DNA of 64,000 nt from Gammaproteobacteria bacterium (GCA_024742415.1 JANSYN010000011.1:62001-126000), one strand, 5' to 3'; shown: positions 1 to 8,850, counted from the first letter of the stretch. Notes: generated by a model not told the origin, from the sequence alone. Translations and numbers: made by a program.

Positions 1-168
1 GTGTGTAACGACCAGAAAATCCGGGACACACTGAACATTGACTATCGCCCTCTGCAGGACACCGTGCGGGATACAACGCATTGGCTTGCGGCCACCGGGC
101 ATGTCAGCGCGCGCTGGGTTAGCGCGATGTCTGCAACGTCATGAGCACCCACTACAGCGCAGTCTCCC

Positions 169-726
169 TCAGGATGCACCGCGCTTGTCCTGCAGGGCAG
201 ACAGCATGGCCTGGGCCTCATCGCACCAGGCCAGGAACTGCTCGCCCTGGCTGATACCCGCACGTAGCGCCAGGTACACGCCCTTGTGCCGGACGCCCAG
301 TGCCGCGGTATCGGCATAGTGGCGCATGCGGATCTTTTCATAGAGGTATAGCATGCGCATGGTCTGCTGGCGCCGCTCGGCCACTTCAGCGGCCAAATGT
401 TGCGAGTTTTCCTCGCTTAAGTTATACAACTTGATCAACAACTCGTCTTTGGCCGGCTGCATCTTGCTGCTTTCAAATACCCAGCTGGCCAGCGCGTCGC
501 GACCAGACCTGGTCAGCCCGTAAACGATCTTGTTGGGCTTGCCGCTCTGGCTGACTTCACGCTTATTCAGCCATTGCTTGTCGGCCAGCTTGTGCAACTC
601 CTGGTAAATCTGCTGATGAGAGGCACGCCAGAAAAACCCCAGGGAGGCTTCAAAGTCCTTCGCCAGTTCATAGCCGGAGAGATCGTTGTCGATCAGGGCG
701 GTCATGATTGCATGTGCCAGTGCCAT
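169..726 (-). CDS. PadR family transcriptional regulator
   Basis: A 185-residue DNA-binding regulator. The N-terminal half is a winged helix of PadR type (the segment GYELAKDFEASLGFFW followed by SHQQIYQELHKL), and the C-terminal half is a helical PadR_C-like dimerisation region rich in Arg, Glu and Leu. I chose the ATG at 726 because it is preceded by a near-perfect Shine-Dalgarno, AAGGAGGTGA; an in-frame extension to 927 would add low-complexity Ala/Arg/Gly sequence unlike any PadR protein. It lies downstream of and co-oriented with the symporter pair, so it may control that pair or itself. PadR proteins usually repress and respond to small aromatic or hydrophobic ligands, but no ligand can be inferred here. 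A 15-bp tandem duplication lies just upstream. Confidence 0.88.
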   Translation of the reverse strand: MALAHAIMTALIDNDLSGYELAKDFEASLGFFWRASHQQIYQELHKLADKQWLNKREVSQSGKPNKIVYGLTRSGRDALASWVFESSKMQPAKDELLIKLYNLSEENSQHLAAEVAERRQQTMRMLYLYEKIRMRHYADTAALGVRHKGVYLALRAGISQGEQFLAWCDEAQAMLSALQDKRGAS

Positions 727-772
727 ACCCTCACCTCCTTCTGCCGGTTGGACAACAGCGCGCTGCGCACTA

Positions 773-802
773 CCGCGGGCTGCAATGCCGCGGGCTGCAA
801 TG
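773..802. repeat. 15-bp tandem duplication upstream of padR-like gene
   Basis: The unit ccgcgggctgcaatg occurs twice in direct succession (773-787 and 788-802), followed by a degenerate start of a third copy. It sits roughly 45-75 nt upstream of the regulator's ATG, where promoter or operator sequence would be expected. Confidence 0.8.
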
Positions 803-929
803 CCGCTCGCCGTTACGCCGTGTTGCTTCAGCATACCGCCAGCAGGCCGCATGACGCAAAGCGCGCCAACAAACCCAGCCGGCCGCTCCCTGACTTGACG
901 GGCTGCCGCTCGCGAGCGCAGCGACACCT

Positions 930-2633
930 TCAGGGCAGGCGAATATTATGCACCAGTTCCCGCACCGAAGCCGGCGGCGCCGCAGTGATGCGCGATACCG
1001 ACAGCGCAACGGCAAAGTTCACCACTGCCCCCACAGCGCCAAAGGCGTTGGGTTCAATCCCCAAGAACCAGTTCGCAGGCAATTCACCGAGAAATGCCGT
1101 GTCGGGCACAAACATAATGCCCTTGTGCTGAAAGACATAAAACAGGGTGACGCCAATTCCGCATAACATGCCGGCAACCGCGCCCTCGCGCGTTACACGG
1201 GCCGAAAAAATACCCAGCAGGAGCGCCGGAAAAATCGACGAAGCCGCCAGGCCAAAGGCCAGGGCCACGGTACCCGCCGCAAACCCCGGTGGATTCAACC
1301 CCAGGAACCCGGCACCGAGAATTGCCAGCGCCATGGCCATACGGCTGGCCAGCAGTTCCTGTCGCTCGGTGATGGTTGGCATTAACATGCCCTTGAGCAG
1401 GTCATGGGAGATCGCCGAGGCAATCGCCAGTAACAGCCCCGCAGCCGTTGACAGGGCGGCGGCCAGACCGCCTGCCGCAATCAGCGCGATCACCCAGTTG
1501 GGCAGGCCTGCAATCTCCGGATTGGCCAGCACGATGATGTCCTGGTCCACGGTGGACAGCTCATTGGTCGCGGCATCAGCAGCATACTGGATACGCCCAT
1601 CACCGTTTTTGTCCTCAAAGGCCAGCAGGCCGGTTTTTTCCCAGTTGCGAAACCACTGCGGCCGCTCATCAATGGCCAGATACTCGCCGGGCCGTGGTTC
1701 CATAGTGGTCATCAGGTTCAGACGTGCCATGCCTGCCACAGCCGGGGCCGTGGTATACAGAATTGCAATGAACACCAGGGCCCAGCCCGCCGAAGAGCGG
1801 GCATCCTTGACGTTGGGTACGGTAAAAAAACGAATGATGACGTGCGGCAGACCGGCCGTGCCAATCATCAGCGACAGCGTAAATGCCACCATGTTGAGCC
1901 CGGAGAGGCGCACATCCGTTGTGTACTCCCTGAACCCGAGATCAGTCACTATCTCATCGAGGCGATCCAGAAGGTACGTATCGCTGCCGGCCAGCGTACT
2001 GCCAAGGCCCAGCTGCGGCAGCGGGTTGCCGGTCAACTGCAAACTGATAAAGATCGCCGGTATGGTATAGGCCGTAATCAGCACACAGTATTGCGCGATC
2101 TGCGTATAGGTAATGCCCTTCATACCGCCAAGTACCGCGTAGAAAAACACGATCACCATGCCCACATAGAGGCCGATATCGTAGTCCACTTCCAGAAAGC
2201 GCGAGAACGCGACACCAACGCCCTTCATCTGGCCGATCACGTAGGTGACAGAGCAGATAATCAGGCACAGCACAGCAACGGCGCGCGCCGTCTTCGAGTA
2301 GTAGCGATCACCAATAAACTCCGGTACCGTGAACTTGCCGTACTTGCGCAGGTACGGTGCGATCAGCAGCGCCAGAATGACGTAGCCGCCGGTCCACCCC
2401 ATGAGAAAGACACTACCGCCGTAGCCCATAAAAGCGATGAGTCCGGCCATGGAAATAAACGACGCGGCAGACATCCAGTCCGCCGCCGTGGCCATACCGT
2501 TTTGTACCGGATGTATGCCCTTGTCGGCTACGTAGAACTCGCTGGTGGTGCCCGCGCGTGCCCAGAATGCGATTCCAAGGTACAGGGCGAAAGTGAGGCC
2601 CACCACGATGTAGGTCAGTGTTTGCAGTTCCAT
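930..2633 (-). CDS. Sodium:solute symporter large subunit (VC_2705-like SSS family)
   Basis: A 567-residue polytopic inner-membrane protein of the solute:sodium symporter family, closest by eye to the ActP-like/VC_2705 subfamily. It has about 13 hydrophobic segments. The SSS motifs visible include the first-helix region with ADWMSAASFI (residues 51-60), FTVPEFIGDRYYSK (101-114) and GLPHVIIRFFTV (261-272). It is annotated in the family as cation:acetate or related monocarboxylate uptake, but the substrate cannot be read from sequence. The partner DUF4212 small subunit lies immediately upstream, 53 nt away, the usual arrangement for this subfamily. Oddity: a hydrophilic insertion at 310-370 contains an EF-hand-like loop, D341-N343-D345-G346-I348, lacking the usual acidic residue at loop position 12. 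Confidence 0.92.
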   Translation of the reverse strand: MELQTLTYIVVGLTFALYLGIAFWARAGTTSEFYVADKGIHPVQNGMATAADWMSAASFISMAGLIAFMGYGGSVFLMGWTGGYVILALLIAPYLRKYGKFTVPEFIGDRYYSKTARAVAVLCLIICSVTYVIGQMKGVGVAFSRFLEVDYDIGLYVGMVIVFFYAVLGGMKGITYTQIAQYCVLITAYTIPAIFISLQLTGNPLPQLGLGSTLAGSDTYLLDRLDEIVTDLGFREYTTDVRLSGLNMVAFTLSLMIGTAGLPHVIIRFFTVPNVKDARSSAGWALVFIAILYTTAPAVAGMARLNLMTTMEPRPGEYLAIDERPQWFRNWEKTGLLAFEDKNGDGRIQYAADAATNELSTVDQDIIVLANPEIAGLPNWVIALIAAGGLAAALSTAAGLLLAIASAISHDLLKGMLMPTITERQELLASRMAMALAILGAGFLGLNPPGFAAGTVALAFGLAASSIFPALLLGIFSARVTREGAVAGMLCGIGVTLFYVFQHKGIMFVPDTAFLGELPANWFLGIEPNAFGAVGAVVNFAVALSVSRITAAPPASVRELVHNIRLP

Positions 2634-2686
2634 GGCTAACTGTCCACCGGCCTAGTCAGGACTATGCGCAACGTAACAGCAGCGCA

Positions 2687-2971
2687 TCAGGAAGGTTGAT
2701 CTGAGTCGTTGTCGGACTGGCCAAAGTCGCGGTCCAGCGCTGCCATGCGGCGAGCGTAATAAAAGACCAGCACCACAAACACGTAAATAGCGCCCTGCTG
2801 GGCGAACCAGAAGCCGAGTTTATAGCCGCCGATGCGAAACTGGTTGAGAAAGTCCACGAACAGGATGCCGCAGCCAAAGCTCACGACAAACCACACCGCG
2901 AGCAATTTGAGCATCAACAGGACGTTATGTCGCCAGTAGGCGGAATCTTTCGCGGCATTGGGATCTTGCAT
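2687..2971 (-). CDS. DUF4212 symporter small subunit
   Basis: A 94-residue protein with two transmembrane helices (about residues 15-40 and 50-72), motif YWRHNVLLMLKLLAVWF, and an acidic C-terminal tail. This is the DUF4212 family, known as the small subunit found directly upstream of VC_2705-type sodium:solute symporters; it is thought to form a complex with the large subunit. It is the first gene of the pair, transcribed leftwards. An AGGAA element about 11 nt before the ATG serves as ribosome binding site. Confidence 0.9.
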   Translation of the reverse strand: MQDPNAAKDSAYWRHNVLLMLKLLAVWFVVSFGCGILFVDFLNQFRIGGYKLGFWFAQQGAIYVFVVLVFYYARRMAALDRDFGQSDNDSDQPS

Positions 2972-3337
2972 CGTTGTGACTTTCCTGAACGCGTTTTATT
3001 GTTTTCAACGGGCCTTGGGCTCATGCCCGTCGCGGCCATCGTTCGCTGCGTGCACCACGCACGAAACCCGCCCGTGTGACTGCCACTATAATCAGTATCG
3101 TCGCGCAATGGCAGTCATCGCTCGCGCAAACTCACCGGTGAGGTAAAGCCAAGGGACAATCCAGTGAAATCTGGCCCTTTCAGCCATAGGCATCCTGCGA
3201 CAGTTCAGTAATCTGGTAAAAATCACCGTTCACGGCTAAGGCCGGCCCATTCACGGATCAGCCAAGGCATAATAACCTGAAAGTACACACATCGACCGCA
3301 TCGATGCACGCCATAACAATACCAATGGAGCAACACT
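2972..3337. other. Divergent intergenic region between symporter and TonB receptor
   Basis: This 366-nt stretch separates the leftward symporter operon from a rightward TonB receptor and must hold both promoters. An inverted repeat GACTGCCA (3078-3085) / TGGCAGTC (3109-3116) encloses a TATAAT (3087-3092), a plausible operator around a -10 box, but no convincing -35 is seen at the right spacing on either strand. GGAG lies 8 nt upstream of the receptor ATG. No gene is supported. Confidence 0.4.
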
Positions 3338-5677
3338 ATGAACCATTCCCTGAAGCACCCCCAGACTATCGGCAAGACCGCCATCGCTCGCAAGACCGCA
3401 TTGGCGGCAGCGCTTGGCATTTTCGCAGCCCCGACAATGGCGCAAATGGTGCTTGAAGAAGTGATCGTCACCGCGCAAAAACGTGCCGAGAGCGTGCAGG
3501 ATGTCAACGCCACGGTGAACGTCGTCAGCGGTGAGAATATCGAGCGCTTCAATACCTTTGATTTCAGCGAGATCGAGTCGCAAACTGCCGGCCTGACGCT
3601 ATCAAGCCCCAACGCTCGCAATAACACCATATCACTGCGCGGCGTTAGCGTTGACCCGGAGGCAGGCAATGCTGCAGCGGTTGATGTCTACTGGAACGAT
3701 GCCATTGTGCGGGCAGATGTCGCCTTCACCCAACTGTACGACCTGGCCAGGATCGAAATCCTGCGCGGGCCACAGGGTACATTGCAGGGGCGCACCTCGC
3801 CGGCGGGTGCGATCAACATTATCACCCAGGGTGCGAGCCTGGACGAGCCCAGTGGTTACGTCAGCGTCTCGGCCAGCGACAACGCGGGCATTAACACCCA
3901 GGCTGCGTACGGCGCGCCACTGATCGAAGACACGCTGGCTGTGCGCGTCGCTGCAGTGTACGACACCAATGCAGGGCCCGACGTCGAGAACATCACCACT
4001 GGCCTTGACGATCAGGAGCTGGAGGCGAAATCCGCGCGTTTCAGCGCGCTGTGGGACATCATGGAGTCACTCAGCGCGCAACTTATCTATCAGTACCTGG
4101 ATCAATCCAAGGACGACCCCAAGGGCCTGACCGGGGTAGACGCACTCAACCAGCGACCAAGCCTGCAGCCATCTGACAGAACGGCGCTGGCGCCCAGTAA
4201 CGATACCGCTGATCTCGAATTTGATGTTGCCAACCTGATTGTAGACTGGGAGTTCATGGAGCACAGTGTCACCGGCATCATCGGCTACCAGGATTCGTTG
4301 AAAGAGGCGAAAACAGAAAACGACCGCGCCAATTCCATGGCCCTGCTGGAAACACCCATCCCTACCCCCACCTTCCAGACGTCCGCAACAGATACCGAGA
4401 GCATCTCCTACGAGTTGCGTATCGCATCGCCGGACAACGATTTCTGGGACTACATGATTGGGCTCTACTACCAGGACCAGAACACCAGCACCGAATTCGC
4501 GGCAAACTCGGTACGGCTCGAAAACCAGCTGGGTTTTCGTACCGTAGGGAACCTGCCCGTCAACCGTAACAACTACGCGATCTTCACCTTCAACAGCTTC
4601 ACGCTGACAGATGACCTGGAACTCGAATTCGGTTTGCGCTGGACCAACTACGACAGCTTCGTCCGCGCCGATGTTTTCTTTGACCAGCTCAACTACCTGC
4701 CGCCAAGCCTTGAGCCTATTGCCGATGTTGTAGAAGCCGGCTTCGCCGCGAACTTTCCTATTATCGCTGTAGATAATGCGGACTCACAGGAAGATGCTGT
4801 TACCGGCTCCCTGACACTGCGCTGGGACTGGACCGACGAGATCGCGACTTACGTGTCCTACAACCGCGGTTATCGACCCGGCGGCATCTCGATCATCCCG
4901 TCGCCAAACGTCGAATTCCTGCCCAATGGCCAGGACGACATCATGTATTCTGAAGAAGAAAGTGACGCCTTCGAGATAGGCTTCAAGAGCCGTCTGCTGG
5001 ACGGCCAGGCCACCCTGAACGGCGCGCTGTACTATCAGTCGTTTGACGGCTACCAGGGCTTCGTGCGCGGGGTTCAGGTGCTCAGCGATGACGGCGCTGC
5101 TGAAGATCTTCCCGGGGGCATTGTGTACAACGGCGACGCCAACATCTGGGGTGTTGAGCTGGAAGGCCAGATACTGCTGACGGAAACCTGGAGCGCCGGC
5201 AGCGCACTGTCCTATACCAAAGGCGAGTGGGACGGGGCCACACAACCCTGTAATGACCGCGCGCCAGGTGAAGTGATTGGAGAGTGTGATATCGATGGCC
5301 AGGCGCTGGGCGGAGAGCCGGAATGGTCCTTCTCAGTCAACTCCGAATACTACATCCCACTGGATTCGACCGAGGTGTATTTCCGCGGTCTGTTCAAGTA
5401 CACCGACGACCGACTCAACATCGACGCATCCGCTGGCCTGGGTATCGTGGCAGCGGATTTCGAGGCGTATCAAACGCTGGATCTGTTCGCCGGCTGGCGC
5501 AGCGCTGACTACACCTGGGACGTTTCTGTCTGGGGCAAGAACGTGTTCGATGAAGACGAGGTGATTTTCCAGCAGGGGCCTGATTCCCTGGACGTTGCCA
5601 TCAGCGATGGTTCCTATACACAGACCAACGTCCTGCGCGAACGCACGATCGGCATAACCGGCCGCTACAACTTCTAG
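3338..5677 (+). CDS. TonB-dependent outer-membrane receptor
   Basis: A 779-residue outer-membrane active transporter. A cleavable signal peptide (cut near APTMA|QM, residue 35) is followed by a TonB box-like segment LEEVIVTAQKR. Next come the plug domain with RIEILRGPQGTLQGR and AGAINIITQ, and a long beta-barrel ending in the terminal aromatic of GRYNF. GGAG lies 8 nt before the ATG. The family imports siderophores, haem, cobalamin, oligosaccharides or other large ligands with energy from TonB-ExbBD; the LRGPQGT-type plug does not identify the ligand. The gene is monocistronic: it starts behind a divergent symporter operon and ends at a bidirectional terminator. The downstream 17-bp repeats are unusual. 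Confidence 0.9.
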   Translation: MNHSLKHPQTIGKTAIARKTALAAALGIFAAPTMAQMVLEEVIVTAQKRAESVQDVNATVNVVSGENIERFNTFDFSEIESQTAGLTLSSPNARNNTISLRGVSVDPEAGNAAAVDVYWNDAIVRADVAFTQLYDLARIEILRGPQGTLQGRTSPAGAINIITQGASLDEPSGYVSVSASDNAGINTQAAYGAPLIEDTLAVRVAAVYDTNAGPDVENITTGLDDQELEAKSARFSALWDIMESLSAQLIYQYLDQSKDDPKGLTGVDALNQRPSLQPSDRTALAPSNDTADLEFDVANLIVDWEFMEHSVTGIIGYQDSLKEAKTENDRANSMALLETPIPTPTFQTSATDTESISYELRIASPDNDFWDYMIGLYYQDQNTSTEFAANSVRLENQLGFRTVGNLPVNRNNYAIFTFNSFTLTDDLELEFGLRWTNYDSFVRADVFFDQLNYLPPSLEPIADVVEAGFAANFPIIAVDNADSQEDAVTGSLTLRWDWTDEIATYVSYNRGYRPGGISIIPSPNVEFLPNGQDDIMYSEEESDAFEIGFKSRLLDGQATLNGALYYQSFDGYQGFVRGVQVLSDDGAAEDLPGGIVYNGDANIWGVELEGQILLTETWSAGSALSYTKGEWDGATQPCNDRAPGEVIGECDIDGQALGGEPEWSFSVNSEYYIPLDSTEVYFRGLFKYTDDRLNIDASAGLGIVAADFEAYQTLDLFAGWRSADYTWDVSVWGKNVFDEDEVIFQQGPDSLDVAISDGSYTQTNVLRERTIGITGRYNF

Positions 5678-5688
5678 CCCGGGCTATG

Positions 5689-5756
5689 TATTGAACCATT
5701 GAAAGTATTGAACCATTGAAAGTATTGAACCATTGAAAGTACTGAACCATTGAAAA
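5689..5756. repeat. Four tandem copies of a 17-bp repeat
   Basis: The unit tattgaaccattgaaag is repeated exactly three times (5689-5705, 5706-5722, 5723-5739), with a fourth variant copy, tactgaaccattgaaaa, at 5740-5756. The array begins 12 nt after the receptor stop codon and runs directly into the terminator stem. There are no spacers, so it is not a CRISPR array. It would be transcribed in the 3' untranslated region of the receptor mRNA and, if read-through occurs, antisense after the oxidoreductase gene. Confidence 0.97.
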
Positions 5757-5783
5757 AGGCGGCCATAGGCCGCCTTTTTTTAT
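5752..5783. terminator. Bidirectional rho-independent terminator
   Basis: A perfect stem AAGGCGGCC / GGCCGCCTT with loop ATA is followed by a T7 run on the plus strand and a T run on the minus strand. It ends both the plus-strand TonB receptor and the minus-strand oxidoreductase. Confidence 0.92.
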
Positions 5784-5807
5784 CGTGGGCCAGGCGTTGA
5801 ACACGCG

Positions 5808-6665
5808 TTACAAATCGGGGATCAGCCTGGCAAACTCTTCGATCATCGGCATGACGATCTCGGGCTTGTCCCAGTTTTCCATTCCCACACCGATATTACA
5901 GCGGTGGATGCCCATGTCACGGTAGGACTTGAGCAAGTCACCTGTAACCGGCGCCATAACCACCAGCGTGATTTCAACATCATCAGGGTTGCGGCCAAAG
6001 TCACGCACCTGCTGGTAGAAGTCCGTCACGCCCTGCTGTACATCCGGCATGGCGACATCCACAGGCATCCAGCCATCTGCCCACTGTGCAGCGTGTCTTA
6101 TGCCCAATGGCCCCATTGCGCCGAAGGTGACTGGCGGCCCGCCCAAACGTTGCGTTTTTGGCTCGAACCAAACCGGGTCAAAATCAATCAGTTCGCCGTG
6201 GAACTCAGGTTCCGCGTCCGTCAACAACACGCGCTGTGCCAGCACGGTTTCCTTCAACGCCAGATAGCGGCGCTGCCAGGGCAGGTTGGTCGCATTTTCG
6301 AACTCTTCCTGATTCCAGCCGACGCCACAGCCAATGATCACTCTACCCTGAGACAGCAGGTCGAGTGTGGCAATGGTTTTCGCCTGGGAAAAAAGTTCAC
6401 GCTCCATCAGCAGTGCGATGCCGGTGCCCAGTTTCAGATCGGTGGTTACCGCGGCGGCAGCCATCAGGGAGACGTAAGGATCCATCATCTTTTTATAGGG
6501 CTCGGGGAGGTCTCCGCCGGGTGGATAGGGTGTTTTGCGGGACACGGGAATATGGCTGTGCTCGCCATACCACAAAGACTCAAAGCCCGCCTCTTCCAGT
6601 GTTTTTGCCAACTGGAGCGGAGACGGATCATCTACCGTATTCATGGAACTGAAGCCGAGATGCAT
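5808..6665 (-). CDS. LLM-class (luciferase-like) flavin-dependent oxidoreductase
   Basis: A 285-residue TIM-barrel oxidoreductase of the bacterial luciferase-like superfamily. It resembles the families annotated as probable F420-dependent oxidoreductases. Characteristic stretches are LEEAGFESLWYGEHSHIP (residues 24-41), the strand LKLGTGIALL, and SQGRVIIGCGVGWNQEEF, a typical LLM cofactor-binding loop. The cofactor may be FMN or F420 and the substrate is unknown. The length is normal for a single-domain member. It appears monocistronic, ending at a shared terminator with the TonB receptor; about 230 nt of non-coding DNA separates it from the DAHP synthase gene upstream. Confidence 0.85.
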   Translation of the reverse strand: MHLGFSSMNTVDDPSPLQLAKTLEEAGFESLWYGEHSHIPVSRKTPYPPGGDLPEPYKKMMDPYVSLMAAAAVTTDLKLGTGIALLMERELFSQAKTIATLDLLSQGRVIIGCGVGWNQEEFENATNLPWQRRYLALKETVLAQRVLLTDAEPEFHGELIDFDPVWFEPKTQRLGGPPVTFGAMGPLGIRHAAQWADGWMPVDVAMPDVQQGVTDFYQQVRDFGRNPDDVEITLVVMAPVTGDLLKSYRDMGIHRCNIGVGMENWDKPEIVMPMIEEFARLIPDL

Positions 6666-6898
6666 GGCGATTGCCTCGTCACAAAGTAGGATTGTTCACG
6701 TTTGGCCAGGAACCGTGGCAGATGCGACGCTGCCTACTGACGCATTCCCACAGGGGCCTGATACCTGCCAAAACACTATCGTTATTAGCCCACACACACC
6801 AGCGCCGGACTCGACATGGCCTCAGGGGGTTTAGATTGATAGGCCAGCCAGCGCGCGCCAATGGCGGGTCGATTGCACCTGCCATTGGCTGGGGTCAG

Positions 6899-7969
6899 TC
6901 ACGACGCCTGCGCTTGCCCGGACCGTCGCGCACGCACCGCGGCGGCCAGTTCCCGCAGTAAGGTCGCTGTCGCGGACCAGTCGATGCACGGGTCAGTAAT
7001 GCTTTGACCATAGGTGAGTGGCTGGCCAGGAACCACATCCTGGCGGCCTTCAACAAGGTGGCTTTCCAGCATAACGCCGAAAATATCCTGGCTTCCACGC
7101 GCCACCTGGCTGGCGATGTCCCTGGCTACGTCAATCTGGCGCGCGGGAATCTTGCGGCTGTTGGCATGGCTGGCGTCAATCATGATGCGCGGATCCAACT
7201 GTGCGGCGCGCAGTAATGCGGCAGCATCCTCAACAGAAAACATATCGTAGTTACCGCGCTGGCCGCCACGCAGGATGAGGTGACAATCTTCATTACCCGC
7301 CGTTTGAAAAATGGCTGAACGCCCCTGCTTGGTCACTGAAAGAAAATGGTGTGGTTGCGATGCCGATTGTATCGCGTCCACGGCGACCTGCACGGCGCCG
7401 TTGGTCGCGTTCTTGAAGCCTACCGGGCATGACAAACCGGATGACAGCTCGCGATGCGTCTGGCTCTCGGTTGTGCGCGCTCCTATCGCGCCCCAGGCGA
7501 CGAGGTCGGCGATGTACTGGGGGCTGATCAAGTCCAGATACTCTGTACCACTGGGCATGCCCATCTGTGCCAGGTCAAGCAAAAGGCTCCGCGCGAGGTG
7601 TAACCCCCTGTTAATGTCGAAGGTGTTGTTCAGGTCAGGGTCATTGATCAAACCCTTCCAGCCCACCGTTGTGCGCGGCTTCTCGAAATAGACGCGCATA
7701 ATCACCAGCAGGTCGGCAGCCAACTCATCCGCCAGTGGTTTGAGCAAGCCTGCGTATTCGCGCGCCGATTGCGGATCATGGATGGAGCAAGGCCCCACGA
7801 CTACCACCAGCCGGTCATCCTCACGTTTCAGCACGCGATGAATCCCCGAGCGCGCCGCAAGTATAGTGGCAGAGGCGGCATCGGTAATCGGGACATCCGC
7901 CACCAGTTCCTGCGGGGCAATCAGTTCATTGGTCGCCGCAATGCGTAGATCATCTGTTTGTACAGTCAT
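6899..7969 (-). CDS. 3-deoxy-7-phosphoheptulonate synthase (DAHP synthase, class I)
   Basis: Condenses phosphoenolpyruvate and erythrose 4-phosphate to DAHP, the first step of the shikimate pathway, in the cytosol. The 356-residue protein has the family signatures GPCSIHDPQSAREYA, KPRTTVGWKGLINDP, GARTTESQTHRE and DASHANS, and matches the AroF/AroG/AroH type I-alpha length. I chose the ATG at 7969, four codons inside the longest frame, because it has a GGAAG ribosome binding site and because the resulting start MTVQTDDLRI matches the known AroG-type N terminus (MNYQNDDLRI in E. coli). Which aromatic amino acid inhibits it cannot be decided by eye. No attenuator or TyrR box was recognised. Confidence 0.95.
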   Translation of the reverse strand: MTVQTDDLRIAATNELIAPQELVADVPITDAASATILAARSGIHRVLKREDDRLVVVVGPCSIHDPQSAREYAGLLKPLADELAADLLVIMRVYFEKPRTTVGWKGLINDPDLNNTFDINRGLHLARSLLLDLAQMGMPSGTEYLDLISPQYIADLVAWGAIGARTTESQTHRELSSGLSCPVGFKNATNGAVQVAVDAIQSASQPHHFLSVTKQGRSAIFQTAGNEDCHLILRGGQRGNYDMFSVEDAAALLRAAQLDPRIMIDASHANSRKIPARQIDVARDIASQVARGSQDIFGVMLESHLVEGRQDVVPGQPLTYGQSITDPCIDWSATATLLRELAAAVRARRSGQAQAS

Positions 7970-8085
7970 GGAAACTTCCATTGTTACGTCAATTGGGCGA
8001 CGGCTGACCTAAACCTTGCAGCATTACCGGCCACGGGCGCCCAAAAAAAACGGGGGCGAATATAGCATAGATGGGCGAAGCAGAC

Positions 8086-8589
8086 TTAGCGGTCGTCGGG
8101 GTATTTTTGCCAGTGCTGGTCGAGCAGCCGGCCCACTGTATTGGGCACGACCAGGTGCGCCGCATACCAGGTGTGCAAACAGCGAATACGCTGAAAATCG
8201 GCAATACCGCCGATACCGCGTTCGGCAAACACCTCGGTGAATCCCAGTGATGAAATGGCCGCACGCATAGGCGCGCCGATGTAGCTGTCACGCAGTGCAA
8301 TGTGCGCCGCATGATCCGTGTGCATTGCACGGATCAGCGCCGTGTCATCATCGATACGTTGTTGCAGATCGGCGATCAATCCGCGGGCCTCTGCCCTGTC
8401 GATACGCAGGCACAAGTCCGGATCGATCAGCCAGAACAGTGTGGGAAAAGGCTTGTTGTCGACCAGCGACGCAACGCGGATTACCGCAGGCAAGCCATTG
8501 CTGGATGTCACGGCTACTGCCTCAAGCCCGCGCGGCCTGCGGCCCAGCAAGCGCTGGACCTGCTCGATTGTCGCTTCACTGAGCGCCAT
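8086..8589 (-). CDS. DUF501 family protein
   Basis: A 167-residue soluble protein with the DUF501 pattern: an N-terminal segment LLGRRPRGLEAVAV, a central FPTLFWLIDPDLCLRIDRAEA block, and the C-terminal GIGGIADFQRIRCLHTWYA with a His-rich ending typical of the family. DUF501 proteins are widespread in actinobacteria and proteobacteria and have no established function. The ATG at 8589 was preferred because the region upstream in frame is basic and cysteine-rich and looks non-coding. It is the upstream neighbour of the DAHP synthase gene on the same strand, about 115 nt away, without an obvious promoter between them. Confidence 0.8.
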   Translation of the reverse strand: MALSEATIEQVQRLLGRRPRGLEAVAVTSSNGLPAVIRVASLVDNKPFPTLFWLIDPDLCLRIDRAEARGLIADLQQRIDDDTALIRAMHTDHAAHIALRDSYIGAPMRAAISSLGFTEVFAERGIGGIADFQRIRCLHTWYAAHLVVPNTVGRLLDQHWQKYPDDR

Positions 8590-8664
8590 CCTGGGATTCC
8601 CCGACACAAAAACCGGAATTCTACGCCATTTGACACAGACACGGCATCTCACTACAGTGCGCTG

Positions 8665-8812
8665 CGTACCAGGTGCCCACTACGCGCCGCAGCATTGCGC
8701 GTTGAGTGGGTTAAATGGGAAGTGTGGTAAGAACGTCTCCCGGACGATCCATCCCACCGCTGCCCCCGCAACGGTAAACGACGCTGTCGTGAGCCCGATA
8801 CCTGCCTGGAAC
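8665..8812 (+). promoter_or_regulatory. Cobalamin riboswitch (AdoCbl class), copy 1
   Basis: The conserved cobalamin aptamer landmarks appear in order: AGGTGCC at 8671-8677, AAATGGGAAG in the 8710s, CTGCCCCCGCAACGGT near 8758-8773 and the B12 box GAGCCCGATACCTGCC at 8791-8806. It precedes the BtuB-like receptor and cobO, the expected targets. Downstream, CCTCAAT (8885-8891) can pair with ATTGAGG (8910-8916), which contains the receptor gene's Shine-Dalgarno. That suggests translational control by ribosome-site sequestration when cobalamin is bound. Confidence 0.95.
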
Positions 8813-8815
8813 GTT

Positions 8816-8850
8816 GCAACGATGGAGCGGAGGGCTTCAATCACGGTTGC
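8816..8850 (+). promoter_or_regulatory. Nested hairpin just after B12 box, shared by both riboswitches
   Basis: GCAAC (8816-8820) pairs with GTTGC (8846-8850). Inside, GGAGC (8824-8828) pairs with GCTTC (8834-8838) around the loop GGAGG. The same module with a compensatory A-U for G-U change follows the second riboswitch (14537-14571 on the minus strand). It is probably an accessory or expression-platform element; its function is inferred. Confidence 0.6.

Noticed and set aside
1-168. Possible gene at the left edge
   Set aside because: Only overlapping short frames on both strands; nothing resembles a known family, and no signal for a truncated gene is seen.
1147-2639. Long antisense open frames (307 and 265 codons) on the plus strand
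   Set aside because: They overlie the symporter, whose membrane-protein pattern is unmistakable; their products are Arg/Ala/Ser-rich shadows without ribosome sites.
5689-5756. Possible CRISPR array
   Set aside because: The 17-bp units are contiguous, with no spacers and no cas genes anywhere in the window.
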